This document shows positions 1 through 9,372 of a stretch of 64,000 bases of DNA, piece after piece. The stretch is from Saccharothrix sp. (GTDB lineage Bacteria; Actinomycetota; Actinomycetes; Mycobacteriales; Pseudonocardiaceae). A program made the position numbers and the translations under genes. The stretch is taken from NCBI RefSeq assembly GCF_031180885.1, contig NZ_JAPSLK010000008.1, positions 124,001 through 188,000 on the forward strand. The letters run 5' to 3'. Position 1 is the stretch's first letter, and every line of letters starts with the position of its first letter. Below the pieces are notes generated by a model. It was not told the DNA's origin. It did not search any database and saw only the letters and a list, made by a program, of their open reading frames with translations.

Positions 1-1250
1 CCACCTGCCTCACCACCTGTGGCGGAACGCCGGACAGCCACACCCGCGGCGTCCTCGATGACGTCAGCGACCGCGACCGCCGCGCGTGCGCTGTCGAAGC
101 GGCGAAGCACGTGTTCGCGCACGTGGTCACCGCGATCGCGCAACCTGCCGGCCGCGTGCTCGGTGTACGCGTCGTCCAGAGCGGCGGCCAGGGCATCGGG
201 GTCGTCCGGCGGCACGATCCAGCACGACCGGGTGTCGACGGCTTCCGGCAGCGCCCCGACATCGCTGACCACGCTGGGGAGGCCCATCGCGCCGGCCTCC
301 AGTGCGGCGCCGTGGTTGTCCGACAACGATGGTGACACGCTGAGGTCCGCGGCGGCGTAGTACGGCCGCACGTCCTCGACGGTGCCCAGCCACGTCACGG
401 AATCGTCGCCGTCGACCCGGAACCGCGCGATCAGTTCCCGGCGGTGTCGTTCGCCCGCTTCGTCGAACCCGCCGCCGACGAGCAACAGGTGGCTGTTCGG
501 GTGGGTCGCGCGGAACCGCTGCCACGCCTTCAGGAGCACGTCGTGGCCCTTGATGCCGCGCCCCGCGTGGAGGACCCTCTTGGGCGCGTACACCAAGGCG
601 ACCATGATCACCACGAAGTCGTAGGCGCCGGCATCGATCGCCGCGCGCACCGTGGTGCGATCGGTGCCGCTCATCGGCCGGAACTGCCTGGTGTCGACAC
701 CGTAGGGGATCACCGGCGTCTGCTCGGCCGCGCGGCCGAGTTCCCGGTAACGCCGGCCGGTGAACTCGCTGCCGCTGATCGTGACGGTGTCCAGGCGCAC
801 CAGGAGCCGTTCGACGGCCCGGATGACCCCGGACTCCATGTGGAGGGGGCCCGCGACCATGTGCACGCGCGCCGCGCTCAGCCCCGTGGAGGCGAGGCGG
901 GCCGCCAGCGCGGACGCGTAGAGGTGGTAGTGCACCACGTCCGGCGCCAGCTCACGGAGCCGGCGGCGCAGCTCCACGAGGCCGGTGAGGGTGCGGATCG
1001 AGGGTCGGAAGCGGAAGTCGAAAGGGCTGTCCACCACGGGCACACCGCGCCGGGTGAACTCGGTGCGCAGTCGGCCGTCACCCGGCGGCAGCACCGCCAC
1101 GACCCGATGTCCGCGCGCGGTCAGCGCATCGACGTGCGGGATCGTCCACATGGCTCCCTGGTTGGTCTTGAGCACGAGGACGACCCGCAATTGTCGCGTA
1201 CCGGCGGACGCGGGCACACCGCGTGCGGTCGCTTGGCGCGAACGGGTCAC
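1..1250 (-). CDS. GT4-family glycosyltransferase, 3' end outside window
   Basis: Reading leftward from a GTG at 1250 gives about 416 codons with no stop before the window edge, so the gene is partial at its C-terminus. The start overlaps the stop of the upstream dehydrogenase gene as GTGA, indicating translational coupling. The N-terminal half has a GT-B style opening (LRVVLVLKTNQG) and the C-terminal half carries LLLVGGGFDEAG and the retaining-GT E-x7-E region in ALEAGAMGLPSVVSDVG. These are hallmarks of family GT4 enzymes that transfer sugars from nucleotide donors to lipid-linked or polymer acceptors at the inner membrane face. Its place last in an epimerase/dehydratase/dehydrogenase operon suggests it uses one of those sugars. 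The exact donor and acceptor cannot be told. Confidence 0.85.
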   Translation of the reverse strand, partial: MTRSRQATARGVPASAGTRQLRVVLVLKTNQGAMWTIPHVDALTARGHRVVAVLPPGDGRLRTEFTRRGVPVVDSPFDFRFRPSIRTLTGLVELRRRLRELAPDVVHYHLYASALAARLASTGLSAARVHMVAGPLHMESGVIRAVERLLVRLDTVTISGSEFTGRRYRELGRAAEQTPVIPYGVDTRQFRPMSGTDRTTVRAAIDAGAYDFVVIMVALVYAPKRVLHAGRGIKGHDVLLKAWQRFRATHPNSHLLLVGGGFDEAGERHRRELIARFRVDGDDSVTWLGTVEDVRPYYAAADLSVSPSLSDNHGAALEAGAMGLPSVVSDVGALPEAVDTRSCWIVPPDDPDALAAALDDAYTEHAAGRLRDRGDHVREHVLRRFDSARAAVAVADVIEDAAGVAVRRSATGGEAG

Positions 1251-2584
1251 AGGTACTCCACCTGCGCGCCGGTGAGGCGGTGACGGGTGTCGATCACGCA
1301 GTCGGCGACCCGTTCGACGAGGGCGTAGTCGACGTCCTCGTGGTCGGCGAGCACCACGACCACGTCGGCGTGCCGCAAGCCGTCCGCGGACAGCGTGACG
1401 AGCTTCACCTCCGGCGGGCACCGGTGCGGTTCGACGTGCGAGTCGACGACCTCGACCTCGGCCCCTTGTTCCTGGAGGAGCTGGACGACGCGGATCGCGG
1501 GTGATCCGCGCATGTCCCCCGTGTTCGCCTTGTAGGCGATGCCGAGGAGCAAGATCCTGCTGCCGCGCAGCGACCTGTGGCGCCGGGTGAGCGCTCGGGA
1601 GACGCGCTTGACCACGTAGTCCGGCATGTGGTCGTTGATGTCGTTGGCCAGCGCCACGAAGCGGAATTCCCGGTGCAGGTGCCGGCGGATCTGCCAGGAC
1701 AGGTACACGGGGTCCACCGGCAGGCAGTGGCCGCCCACGCCGGGACCCGGTGTGAAGCGCATGTACCCGAACGGCTTGGTCGCCGCGGCGTCGATGGCTT
1801 CCCACACGTCGACGCCGAGCTCGTTGGCGAACACCGCGATCTCGTTGACCAGCGCGATGTTGACGTGCCGGAAGGTGTTCTCCAGCAGCTTGGCGAGTTC
1901 GGCCTCCTTGGGCGCGCACACCGGCACCGTCTTGTCGACCAGCCGCGAGTACAGCGCGTCGACCGCGATCAGCGAGGACTCGTTGATCCCGGAGACCAGC
2001 TTGGGTGTGTTGACCAAGGTCCACACCGCGTTGCCGGGATCGATGCGCTCCGGGCTGTAGCCGACGTCGAAGTCCTCCCCGGCGACAAGCCCGCTGCCCA
2101 CCTCCAGCAGCGGGACCAGCAACTCCTCGGTCGTACCCGGGTACGTGGTCGATTCCAGCACGACGAGCGCACCGCGGGTCACGTGGGGCGCGATCCCCCG
2201 GGCCGCGGCCTCGATGAAGCTGAGATCGGGCTTCCCGTCCTTGAGCGGTGTGGGAACGGTGATGATCGCCGCGTCGAATCCCGCAGCGTCGTCATAGGAC
2301 ACCGACGTGCGGTAGCGCCCACTGGCCAGCGCCGCGGCGAGCTTGTCGTCGGACACGTCCTCGATGTACGAACGCCCCGTGTTCAGGCAGGAGACCCGAC
2401 GGGCGTCCACGTCGAGGCCGAGGACGGAGAACCCGACCTGCACCGCCCTCATCGCGATCGGCAGACCCACGTAACCCTGCCCCACGACGACCAGTCGCGG
2501 TGCCGGCACCGGTGCGGGTGCGGCGGTCATCGCCGGTGCGGCGGTCATCGGGGGTGCCGCGGTCATCGCCGGTGCCGCGGTCAT
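1247..2584 (-). CDS. UDP-sugar 6-dehydrogenase (WecC/UDP-GlcNAc-ManNAc dehydrogenase type)
   Basis: The protein has 445 residues from an ATG at 2584 that overlaps the stop of the upstream epimerase gene (ATGA). It oxidises C6 of a nucleotide sugar to a uronic acid using NAD. The Rossmann motif is LVVVGQGYVGLPIAM near residue 27. The central region has the catalytic-cysteine segment FTPGPGVGGHCLPVDP, typical of UDP-Glc/GDP-Man dehydrogenases, and a C-terminal UDP-binding domain follows. The first about 24 residues are a low-complexity run of four MTAAP(A/P) units, so any of four in-phase ATGs could initiate. The neighbours (epimerase, FlaA1-type dehydratase, GT4) place it in synthesis of an acidic exopolysaccharide or wall sugar. 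Confidence 0.88.
   Translation of the reverse strand: MTAAPAMTAAPPMTAAPAMTAAPAPVPAPRLVVVGQGYVGLPIAMRAVQVGFSVLGLDVDARRVSCLNTGRSYIEDVSDDKLAAALASGRYRTSVSYDDAAGFDAAIITVPTPLKDGKPDLSFIEAAARGIAPHVTRGALVVLESTTYPGTTEELLVPLLEVGSGLVAGEDFDVGYSPERIDPGNAVWTLVNTPKLVSGINESSLIAVDALYSRLVDKTVPVCAPKEAELAKLLENTFRHVNIALVNEIAVFANELGVDVWEAIDAAATKPFGYMRFTPGPGVGGHCLPVDPVYLSWQIRRHLHREFRFVALANDINDHMPDYVVKRVSRALTRRHRSLRGSRILLLGIAYKANTGDMRGSPAIRVVQLLQEQGAEVEVVDSHVEPHRCPPEVKLVTLSADGLRHADVVVVLADHEDVDYALVERVADCVIDTRHRLTGAQVEYL
2513..2584 (-). repeat. 18-bp in-frame tandem repeat with four start codons
   Basis: Four 18-bp units end at 2530, 2548, 2566 and 2584, each finishing in CAT on the plus strand, which is ATG for the leftward dehydrogenase gene. 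The units differ at only a few positions. Each encodes MTAAPA or MTAAPP, so change in copy number would alter the N-terminus by six residues without breaking the frame. Confidence 0.85.
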
Positions 2585-3537
2585 GCCGGGACCGTCGACC
2601 GCTGCGCGGTCGTCTCGACGAAGGACTGCATCCACTCGACGGTCCGGCACAACGCCACCTCCAGGGGCACGGGTTCGCTCAGCGGGAAAAGGCTGCGCAG
2701 CGCCGCTCCGGACGCCTGTGAATGCCGCACGTCACCGGTGCGCGGCGGGTGGTGGACGACGTCGAGGCGGCGGCCGAGCACCGCGGACAGCACGGCGATG
2801 ATCTCGTTGATGCTGGTCCGCGTGCCGAACGCCAGGTTGATCGGATCGTCGTGGGTGACACCGCGCACCACGCTGTCGGCCAGCACCTCGACCACGGAGT
2901 CCACGAACGTGAAGTCGCGGCTCTGGTCGCCGTCGCCGAAGACGGTGAGAGGTTCTCCGCGCAGCGCCGCCCACACGAACGCCGGGATGACCGCCGCGTA
3001 GGCGTGGTCGGGCATCTGTCGCGGCCCGAACACGTTGAAGAACCGGAACGCCGTGCAGCGCAGGCCGAAGCAATGCTGGTAGGACAGCGCGTAGGACTCC
3101 GCCGCCAGCTTGCTCGACGCGTAAGGGCTCATGGGCCGGCACACCATGTCCTCCGACTTCGGCAGCACGGGGTTGTTGCCGTAGACGGAACTGGACGACG
3201 CCAGCACGACGTGCGCACCCGCGTCGCGCGCCGACTCCAGGACTTCCAGCGTGCCGGTCACGTTCACGTCGTGGCTTCGCCGCGGGGCCACCAGCGACCG
3301 CGACACCGACGGCACGGCCGCGAGGTGGACCACCGCGTCGGCTCCCGCACAGGCATCCGCGACCGCGTCGCGGTTCAGCACGGAGTCCACGCGCAGATCG
3401 ACGTCGAGGCCCTCGAGGTGGGTCCGCCGTCCGGTGCTGAGGTCGTCGAGCACCACCGTCTCGACCCCTCGTCGCGCCAGCGCGCGGCACAGGTTGGCGC
3501 CGATGAAACCCGCGCCCCCGGTGACGGTGACCTTCAC
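2581..3537 (-). CDS. NAD-dependent sugar-nucleotide epimerase (extended SDR, WbpP/GalE-like)
   Basis: This 318-residue protein starts at GTG 3537, which overlaps the stop of the upstream dehydratase gene; that puts the Rossmann motif VTVTGGAGFIG at the very N-terminus as usual. The catalytic S-Y-K set is visible as SSSSVYGNN and YASSKLAAE (YxxxK). The sequence FRFFNVFGPRQ and the C-terminal segment with DFTFVDSVVEV are typical of UDP-GlcNAc/UDP-Glc 4-epimerases of polysaccharide loci. It probably interconverts the 4-hydroxyl of a UDP-sugar before the dehydrogenase or glycosyltransferase acts. Substrate identity is inference from context. The gene is translationally coupled on both sides. Confidence 0.87.
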   Translation of the reverse strand: MKVTVTGGAGFIGANLCRALARRGVETVVLDDLSTGRRTHLEGLDVDLRVDSVLNRDAVADACAGADAVVHLAAVPSVSRSLVAPRRSHDVNVTGTLEVLESARDAGAHVVLASSSSVYGNNPVLPKSEDMVCRPMSPYASSKLAAESYALSYQHCFGLRCTAFRFFNVFGPRQMPDHAYAAVIPAFVWAALRGEPLTVFGDGDQSRDFTFVDSVVEVLADSVVRGVTHDDPINLAFGTRTSINEIIAVLSAVLGRRLDVVHHPPRTGDVRHSQASGAALRSLFPLSEPVPLEVALCRTVEWMQSFVETTAQRSTVPA

Positions 3538-5429
3538 TGCGTCACGCTCCCGTCGCGGTGGTGCGCCCGTGGGACCGGCACGGTCCCGGCGGGCACGGTC
3601 CCGGCGGGCACGGCAGCGGCGGGCACGGCGGCGGCCGGCAGCGGCTGCTCCGCGCAGCACTCGGCCATGGCCTCGACCTCACCCAGTTCGAGCGCGAGCG
3701 CCCACAGGTGTGCCGGGTCGAGCGGGCGCGTGCTGACGTGCGAGATCGCCGGGTGCAGCGGACGGGTGTCGAGTTCACCGGGCCCGAAGAGTTCCTCGTG
3801 CAGCTTCTCGCCCCCGCGCAGTCCCGTGTAGACGATCTGGGCGGACTTGCCGGACTTCTCCACCAGGTGGCAGGCGAGGTCGGCGATGCGCACCGGGTCG
3901 CCCATGTCGAGCACCAACGCCTCTCCGGAACGCCCGATGGCGGCCGCCTGGATCACGAGTTGCACCGCTTCCGGGATCGTCATGAAGTAACGGGTCACCT
4001 CCGGGTGCGTGATCGTGATCGGACCGCCTTGCACCAGCTGTTCCTTGAAGGTGGTGAGCACCGATCCCCGGCTGCCCAGCACGTTGCCGAACCGCACGGA
4101 CAGGTACCTGCCCTCGGAACGGGTGGCCGCGTCGGCGGTGAGCCGCTCACCGATGCGCTTCGACTGCCCGAGCACGCTCGTCGGGTTGGCCGCCTTGTCG
4201 GTGGAGATGTTGACGAAGGTGCTCACGCCGACCGACCGCGCGGCTTCCAGGACGTGGTGCGTCCCCAGGACATTGGTCTTCCACGCCTCCAGCGGGTACT
4301 GCTCCAGCAGCGGCAGGTGCTTGAGCGCCGCGGCGTGGAACACCACGTCCGGGCGGCAGGTCTCGAAGACGGCTCGGACCACCTCGGGGTCCCGGATGTC
4401 GGCCAGCACGACGTCCGAGGAGTCCAGCAGCGCCGAACCGTGGATGGACAGCCGGACGGTGTGCAACGCGGACTCGTCGCGGTCGAGCATGAACAGCTCG
4501 GCGGGGCCCAGCCGGTGGATCTGCCGGCACAGTTCGGAGCCGATCGACCCGCCGGCACCGGTGACCATGACCCGCTTGTTCGCCAGGACGCCGCCGATCG
4601 CGTCGATGCGCGTGTCGATCTGCCGTCGGCCGAGCAGATCGCTGACGTCGAGTTCGGGCAGGTCCGTGACGCCCGACCCGGGCCGGAACACGTCGCACAG
4701 CGGCGGCAGGACCCGCACGCCGACGCCCAGTTCCTGCGCTTTCCGGTAGAGCTCTTGCAGCAGAGCCGCGTCCGGGTCGCGCACCGCGATCACGAGGAGG
4801 GTCGCGCCGGTCCGCGCGACCACGTCCGCCAGGTCCGAGCGCCCTCCGCTCACCGGCACGCCACAGATCCGCAGCGTGCGCCGCGAGGCGTCGTCGTCGA
4901 GCAGCGCCACCGGCAGGTAGCCGCTCTCCGGATCGCTCAGCATGGAACGCACGAGTTGCCACCCGTTGCGCCCGGCCCCGAAGATGATCACCCGTTGCGC
5001 GGACGCCTGGTCCGGGCGCCGGGTGCGTTCGTGCGCCCTGCGAAGGGCGTACCGCATCCCCCACGCGGTGACGAGTGCGGCGAAGGCCGAGGTGAGGGGG
5101 ACGGACCGCGGCACGAGCGGGACCGACAGGCCCGAGTCGACCACGAGGGCGACGAGTCCGACGACGATCATCACCCGCGCGAGCTGCGCCGCCTCGTCCT
5201 GGCTGCCCACCCAGTACCGCCCGCGGTACAGGTGCGCGGCCAGACCGACCGCCCACTGCAGGACGAGCACGAGGAGCAGGAACCGGACGAGGTTCGAGCC
5301 GTCGACCTGCGTCGCCTCCAACTCGAGTCTGAACCACGTCACCACGACCAGGGCGACGGCCCACGCCAAGCCGTCGACCGCCACCAGCAGGAGCCGGAGC
5401 CTCCAACCTCGCCAGGACACGGACAGCAC
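3534..5429 (-). CDS. membrane UDP-N-acetylglucosamine 4,6-dehydratase type protein (CapD/FlaA1/PglF family)
   Basis: From GTG 5429 the protein has 631 residues; an upstream in-phase GTG at 5519 would add 30 residues that look non-conserved. The N-terminal third has about four hydrophobic helices (for example LLLVAVDGLAWAVALVVVTW), then a first nucleotide-binding motif IFGAGRNGWQLV and a second, catalytic SDR domain beginning VTGAGGSIGSELC. The active-site stretch STDKAANPTSVLGQSKR lacks the classical SDR tyrosine, as in PglF/FlaA1 dehydratases. Family members convert UDP-GlcNAc to the 4-keto-6-deoxy sugar at the membrane. It opens the leftward operon, divergent from the BY-kinase gene. The C-terminus ends in a repetitive V/A-P-A-G-T tail. 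Confidence 0.88.
   Translation of the reverse strand: MLSVSWRGWRLRLLLVAVDGLAWAVALVVVTWFRLELEATQVDGSNLVRFLLLVLVLQWAVGLAAHLYRGRYWVGSQDEAAQLARVMIVVGLVALVVDSGLSVPLVPRSVPLTSAFAALVTAWGMRYALRRAHERTRRPDQASAQRVIIFGAGRNGWQLVRSMLSDPESGYLPVALLDDDASRRTLRICGVPVSGGRSDLADVVARTGATLLVIAVRDPDAALLQELYRKAQELGVGVRVLPPLCDVFRPGSGVTDLPELDVSDLLGRRQIDTRIDAIGGVLANKRVMVTGAGGSIGSELCRQIHRLGPAELFMLDRDESALHTVRLSIHGSALLDSSDVVLADIRDPEVVRAVFETCRPDVVFHAAALKHLPLLEQYPLEAWKTNVLGTHHVLEAARSVGVSTFVNISTDKAANPTSVLGQSKRIGERLTADAATRSEGRYLSVRFGNVLGSRGSVLTTFKEQLVQGGPITITHPEVTRYFMTIPEAVQLVIQAAAIGRSGEALVLDMGDPVRIADLACHLVEKSGKSAQIVYTGLRGGEKLHEELFGPGELDTRPLHPAISHVSTRPLDPAHLWALALELGEVEAMAECCAEQPLPAAAVPAAAVPAGTVPAGTVPVPRAHHRDGSVTQ
3577..3636 (-). 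repeat. 15-bp in-frame tandem repeat at the 3' end of the dehydratase gene
   Basis: Four adjacent 15-bp units (GGCACGGTCCCGGCG and variants at 3577, 3592, 3607 and 3622) encode the Ala-Val-Pro-Ala-Gly-Thr tail of the dehydratase, ending about 40 bp before the coupled epimerase start. The first two units are identical on the plus strand. Confidence 0.8.
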
Positions 5430-6001
5430 CTCATCTCTTTCATCGTGGTCGCGCGTGGTCGACAAGCGGGGCCATCGGGAAAACCGGAAGCGAGGACCTC
5501 CGCCAGGCGTGTTCGGCACACCTTTGAGATACCGGCGATCCTCCGATGCTTTTCCCGGATGGCCACGACCGTTCGCGGGCGACGAAAGTTAGGACACGCG
5601 ACGAGCGCCCCACTTACGCGGGGTCACACGAAAGAGTCGAGCAATCGTCCCCTTTTCGACCGGCGGTGCCACGCGCGCCGGGCAGGCCGGACCGCCGCAG
5701 CCAGCGATGTTCCGACACCGGTCGCGACGGTGCCGCGTAGTCCTTTTTCGGGTCGCCCTTTCGGCGGAACGACGGGTGGTCCACCCGGTTGCCCCAACGC
5801 CTCGCCTGAGCCTCTGACGTGCAGATACCGTGACTTCGGCATCGACCGGCCGGGTCACCGGGCTCGACCGGCATCACTTGTGGTCGCAGCGGGGTTGCGC
5901 TTGCATGGGTGCACGTGGAAATTCAACCGAGCTTAGTCTCGATAACGCACCGTAGACGTCATCGACATTCCAGTCGACGCCCGCACATCAAAAGGGGACC
6001 A
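5430..6001. other. divergent intergenic region between the two polysaccharide operons
   Basis: About 570 bp separate the leftward dehydratase gene from the rightward BY-kinase gene. The stretch is less GC-rich than its flanks and must contain both promoters, but I see no hexamer pair good enough to name. A clear ribosome binding site, AAAGGGG at about 5991-5997, precedes the BY-kinase GTG. Part of it (up to 5519) could be coding if the longer dehydratase start is used. Confidence 0.5.
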
Positions 6002-7453
6002 GTGTCTCTGCGTGGATATCTTCAGGTTCTTCGAGAGCGCTGGAAGCTCGTGCTCACCGGACTTCTGCTCTGCCTTGCCGTTGCCGCAGCGGCGACGTGG
6101 ACCGCCACGCCGCGCTACGCGGCCGAAGTCACGTTGTTCGTCGCCGCCAGGGGCATGAACGGAGACGCCGCCGAGGCTTACCAAGGCAGTCTCCTGTCAC
6201 AGCAGAAGGTCAAGTCCTACACCCGACTCGTCACCAGTGAGCGCATTCGCCGGGATGTCGAACGCCGGGGCAGGGCAGTCGACCCGGCGACGATCGACGC
6301 GTCCGTCCAGCCGGGCACGGTGCTGCTCACCGTCACGGTCACGGACTCCTGGCCGGAGCGGGCCCGGGACATCGCCGACGCGGTGGCCGAGGCGTTCGCC
6401 GCGCTGGTCGCGGAACTGGAGAGGCCCGCGGAAGGCGGCCGGCCAAGCGTCACGGCCACACTCGTCGAACCCGCGCAGACGCCGACCAGCCCGGTCTACC
6501 CGCGCCCCGTCAACAACCTCCTGCTCGGTGCCCTCGCCGGACTCGTCCTGGGCTTCGCGGCCGCCCTGGCCCGCAACGCCCTCGACACGACGGTGAAGTC
6601 CACCGAGATGATCCAGAACCTGGTCGACGCGCCTGTGCTCGGCTCGGTCATGTTCGACCCCGACGTGCCCAACCTCCCGCTGATCGTGCACGGGAGTCCC
6701 GGCTCGCCGCGCTCCGAGGCACTGCGGCACATCCGCACCAACCTGCAGTTCATCGACGTGGACGAGCCGGTGAAGACCGTCGTCGTGACCAGTTCGCTGC
6801 CGGGCGAGGGCAAGACCACGACGGCGTGCAACCTCGCCATCACCTTGGCGCAGGCGGGGACGAAGGTCGTCATCGTCGATGCCGACCTGCGCCGACCCCG
6901 CATCGGGGAACTCCTCGGCGTGGAGTCGGCGGTGGGCCTGACGACCGTGCTGATCGGCCACGCCGGGCTCGACGAGGCGCTGCAGCCCTGGGGCCACGAC
7001 GGCATGGCCGTGCTGGCGAGCGGCACGCTCCCGCCCAACCCGAGCGAACTGCTCTCCTCCCAGCACATGGCCGACGTGCTCGACGAGCTCAAGCGCCGGT
7101 TCGACGTCGTCCTCATCGACGCCCCTCCGGTGCTGCCGGTCACCGACGCCGCGGTGCTCGCCAGTCGCTGTGACGGCGTGATGGTGCTCGTGCGCCACGG
7201 CAAGACGACCAGGAACCAGGTGCACGCCACGACCGATGCGCTGAAGGCCGTGTCGGCACGCCTGCTCGGCACGGTCATGACCATGACGCCCAAGTCCGGT
7301 TCCGGTGAGGGCTACCAGTACAACTACTCCTACGGGTACCGGACCGACCCCGTCGAAATCCTGGACGGCGAAGAAGACCCGTGGCGGCAGGTCGAGGGCA
7401 CCCGCACAAACCCACGGCACCAGGTCGAGATCCGCGAGGCCGCGATCGACTGA
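6002..7453 (+). CDS. Wzz-fused bacterial tyrosine kinase (BY-kinase, CpsD/CapB type)
   Basis: The protein has 483 residues from GTG 6002, chosen for the AAAGGGG site just upstream and because the Wzz domain then starts at once (SLRGYLQVLRERWKLV). Two membrane helices (about residues 16-34 and 175-195) flank an extracytoplasmic loop. The cytoplasmic kinase follows with Walker A SLPGEGKTTTACN, Walker A' VVIVDADLRRP and Walker B DVVLIDAPP. Near the C-terminus lies a tyrosine cluster, YQYNYSYGY, the usual autophosphorylation tail. BY-kinases of this layout control chain length and export of capsular or exopolysaccharides. The phosphatase gene two places downstream is the likely antagonist. Confidence 0.93.
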   Translation: MSLRGYLQVLRERWKLVLTGLLLCLAVAAAATWTATPRYAAEVTLFVAARGMNGDAAEAYQGSLLSQQKVKSYTRLVTSERIRRDVERRGRAVDPATIDASVQPGTVLLTVTVTDSWPERARDIADAVAEAFAALVAELERPAEGGRPSVTATLVEPAQTPTSPVYPRPVNNLLLGALAGLVLGFAAALARNALDTTVKSTEMIQNLVDAPVLGSVMFDPDVPNLPLIVHGSPGSPRSEALRHIRTNLQFIDVDEPVKTVVVTSSLPGEGKTTTACNLAITLAQAGTKVVIVDADLRRPRIGELLGVESAVGLTTVLIGHAGLDEALQPWGHDGMAVLASGTLPPNPSELLSSQHMADVLDELKRRFDVVLIDAPPVLPVTDAAVLASRCDGVMVLVRHGKTTRNQVHATTDALKAVSARLLGTVMTMTPKSGSGEGYQYNYSYGYRTDPVEILDGEEDPWRQVEGTRTNPRHQVEIREAAID

Positions 7454-7543
7454 CGGCGGCGGACCGCAAGACCGGCCCGTCGGGCAGCGCACGTCGTCCT
7501 GGTGGACGAGGGATCCACCGGTCCACTCCACTGGAGGTCAACC

Positions 7544-8656
7544 ATGGCAGCCGGACAGTCCGAGCACTCCCCTGCCGGATCCGACGACGCTGGGCCACCT
7601 GGAGACGAACAGCCGCCCCACCGCCGGCATCGGCTCCGTCGTTGGAAGGTCGTCTCGACACTCGCGCTCGTCCTGTTCTGCGTCGCGCTGGGCGGTCTCT
7701 ACGCGACCACCGAGCGCCTCGCCGGCAACGTGAGCCGAGTGCCCACGGTGTTCGCTCCGCTCGACCCGGCGCAGCGCCCGACGCCGGCGCCGCCGGCACC
7801 GGGAAGCGGAGCGCGACGCTTGACCTTCCTCATCGCGGGCAGCGACTCCGGCTCGCCCGACGACCACACCACGGGTAGCGAGGCGCGGGACGAGGGTTTC
7901 GACCCCCGCGGCCTGCGCAGCGACGTGATCATGCTGACCAGCCTCTCCCCCGACCGCACCGCGGCCACCGTCGTGTCCATCCCGCGCGACAGTTGGGTCA
8001 CGGTCCCCGGGCACGGGAAGGCCAAGGTGAACGCGGCGTACTCGTTCGGAGGGCCGACGTTGATGGTGCAGACGGTGGAACTGCTCACCGGCCTTCGGAT
8101 CGACCACTTCGCCGCGATCGACTTCGCCGGGTTCGAGGCGCTGACCGACGCGGTCGGCGGCATCGACGTGGCCGTGGCCCAACCGACCACCTTCGGCGCC
8201 ATCACCTTCCACCGCGGCGTCAACCACCTGAACGGCCGCCAAGCGCTGGCGTACGTCCGACAACGCAGCGGTCTGCCCGGCGGCGACCTCGATCGCGTCC
8301 GGCGGCACCAGAGCGCGATGCGGGCGTTGATGTCGAAGGTCTTTTCCACCATGTCGCTGTCCAACCCCGTCGACACCTACAACGTCGTCGACCTGTTGAC
8401 CAGGTACGTTTCCGTCGACGACACGCTGACCAACGAGAAACTGCGATCCCTCGCGTTCGAGCTGAGCGACCTCCAACCCTCGGCGGTCACGTTCATGACC
8501 GCACCCGTCAGCGGTCTGGGACAGGTGGGCGACCAGTCGGTGGTCCACCTCGACCACGGACGCGGGGCGATGCTGTGGCAGGCGTTGAGCCAGGACCGGA
8601 TCGCCCAGTACCTGGAGACCAACAGGGGCGACGTGCTCGGCAGTACACCGCGGTGA
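7544..8656 (+). CDS. LytR-CpsA-Psr (LCP) family glycopolymer ligase
   Basis: This 370-residue protein starts at ATG 7544 with GGAGGT at 7533-7538. A short cytoplasmic, charged N-terminus is followed by one membrane helix (about residues 34-53, VVSTLALVLFCVALGG). The extracellular LCP domain contains RSDVIMLTSLSPD, VVSIPRDSWV and a late ALAYVRQRSGLPGGDLDR, whose arginines and acidic residues bind the pyrophosphate of lipid-linked glycans in this family. LCP enzymes attach teichoic-like polymers, arabinogalactan or capsule to peptidoglycan. In this locus it probably anchors the polymer built by the flanking genes. Its stop overlaps the phosphatase start. Confidence 0.92.
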   Translation: MAAGQSEHSPAGSDDAGPPGDEQPPHRRHRLRRWKVVSTLALVLFCVALGGLYATTERLAGNVSRVPTVFAPLDPAQRPTPAPPAPGSGARRLTFLIAGSDSGSPDDHTTGSEARDEGFDPRGLRSDVIMLTSLSPDRTAATVVSIPRDSWVTVPGHGKAKVNAAYSFGGPTLMVQTVELLTGLRIDHFAAIDFAGFEALTDAVGGIDVAVAQPTTFGAITFHRGVNHLNGRQALAYVRQRSGLPGGDLDRVRRHQSAMRALMSKVFSTMSLSNPVDTYNVVDLLTRYVSVDDTLTNEKLRSLAFELSDLQPSAVTFMTAPVSGLGQVGDQSVVHLDHGRGAMLWQALSQDRIAQYLETNRGDVLGSTPR

Positions 8657-9288
8657 CCGGGAACGGCTACCGGATCCTCTTCGTGTGCACCGGGAACGTC
8701 TGCCGCTCCCCCTTCGCACAACTGCTGACCCAGTACCTGCTGGCCAAGTGGTTCCCACCGGCGGACGCCGCACGTTTCTCGGTCCGCAGTGCCGGTACCC
8801 GGGCGACGGTCGGTGCCGGCATGGACCCGTCGACCTACGCCGAGCTGGCCCGGTGGGGGCTGCGCGACGTGGCGGGCGACCGGCACTTCGCGCGTCAACT
8901 GGACCGGACCACCGTGGCGTCGGCGGATCTCGTCCTGACCGCGGAGCGCAGGCACCGTTCACAGGTCGTGGCGTTGCACCCCCCGGCGCTGCGCACGACG
9001 TTCTGCCTGCGGGAGTTCAGCCGCCTGTTGACGTCCGTGACGATGGACTCGGCTTGGCACGACCCGGTACGACGCGTGCGCGCGGCCGTCGCCGCCGCCG
9101 CGCTGCAACGAGGCATGACACCGCCGGTCGGCATCGCCGACGACTCCGTGCCCGACCCGGTCGGCCAACCACCCGAAGCGCACCGTCACAGCGCCACGCT
9201 GATCGGCACCGCGGTGTGCTCGATGGTGAAGGTCTTCATCGGGGACATCGACCCTTCCGCGGACCCGTTCGCGCCGGAGCAATCGTGA
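8653..9288 (+). CDS. low-molecular-weight protein-tyrosine phosphatase
   Basis: The 211-residue product starts at GTG 8653, overlapping the LCP stop (GTGA). The P-loop is at the N-terminus, FVCTGNVCRSPF, matching C-x5-R-S of the low-molecular-weight family. A candidate general-acid aspartate is in DDSVPDPVGQ near residue 170, the D-P motif expected late in the chain. The protein is longer than the typical 150-160 residues because of extra sequence in the middle. Wzb/PtpA-type enzymes dephosphorylate the BY-kinase tyrosine tail, so the coupled arrangement with the kinase and LCP genes argues for a complete phosphorylation switch for polymer export. Confidence 0.88.
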   Translation: MTGNGYRILFVCTGNVCRSPFAQLLTQYLLAKWFPPADAARFSVRSAGTRATVGAGMDPSTYAELARWGLRDVAGDRHFARQLDRTTVASADLVLTAERRHRSQVVALHPPALRTTFCLREFSRLLTSVTMDSAWHDPVRRVRAAVAAAALQRGMTPPVGIADDSVPDPVGQPPEAHRHSATLIGTAVCSMVKVFIGDIDPSADPFAPEQS

Positions 9289-9372
9289 TCAGCGGAGTTC
9301 CCCCGCGGTCGTCGTCGACGGACGAAGCCCTTGAGTCGCAATTGATCACACGAAGATCAGGGAGGTAGGCAG

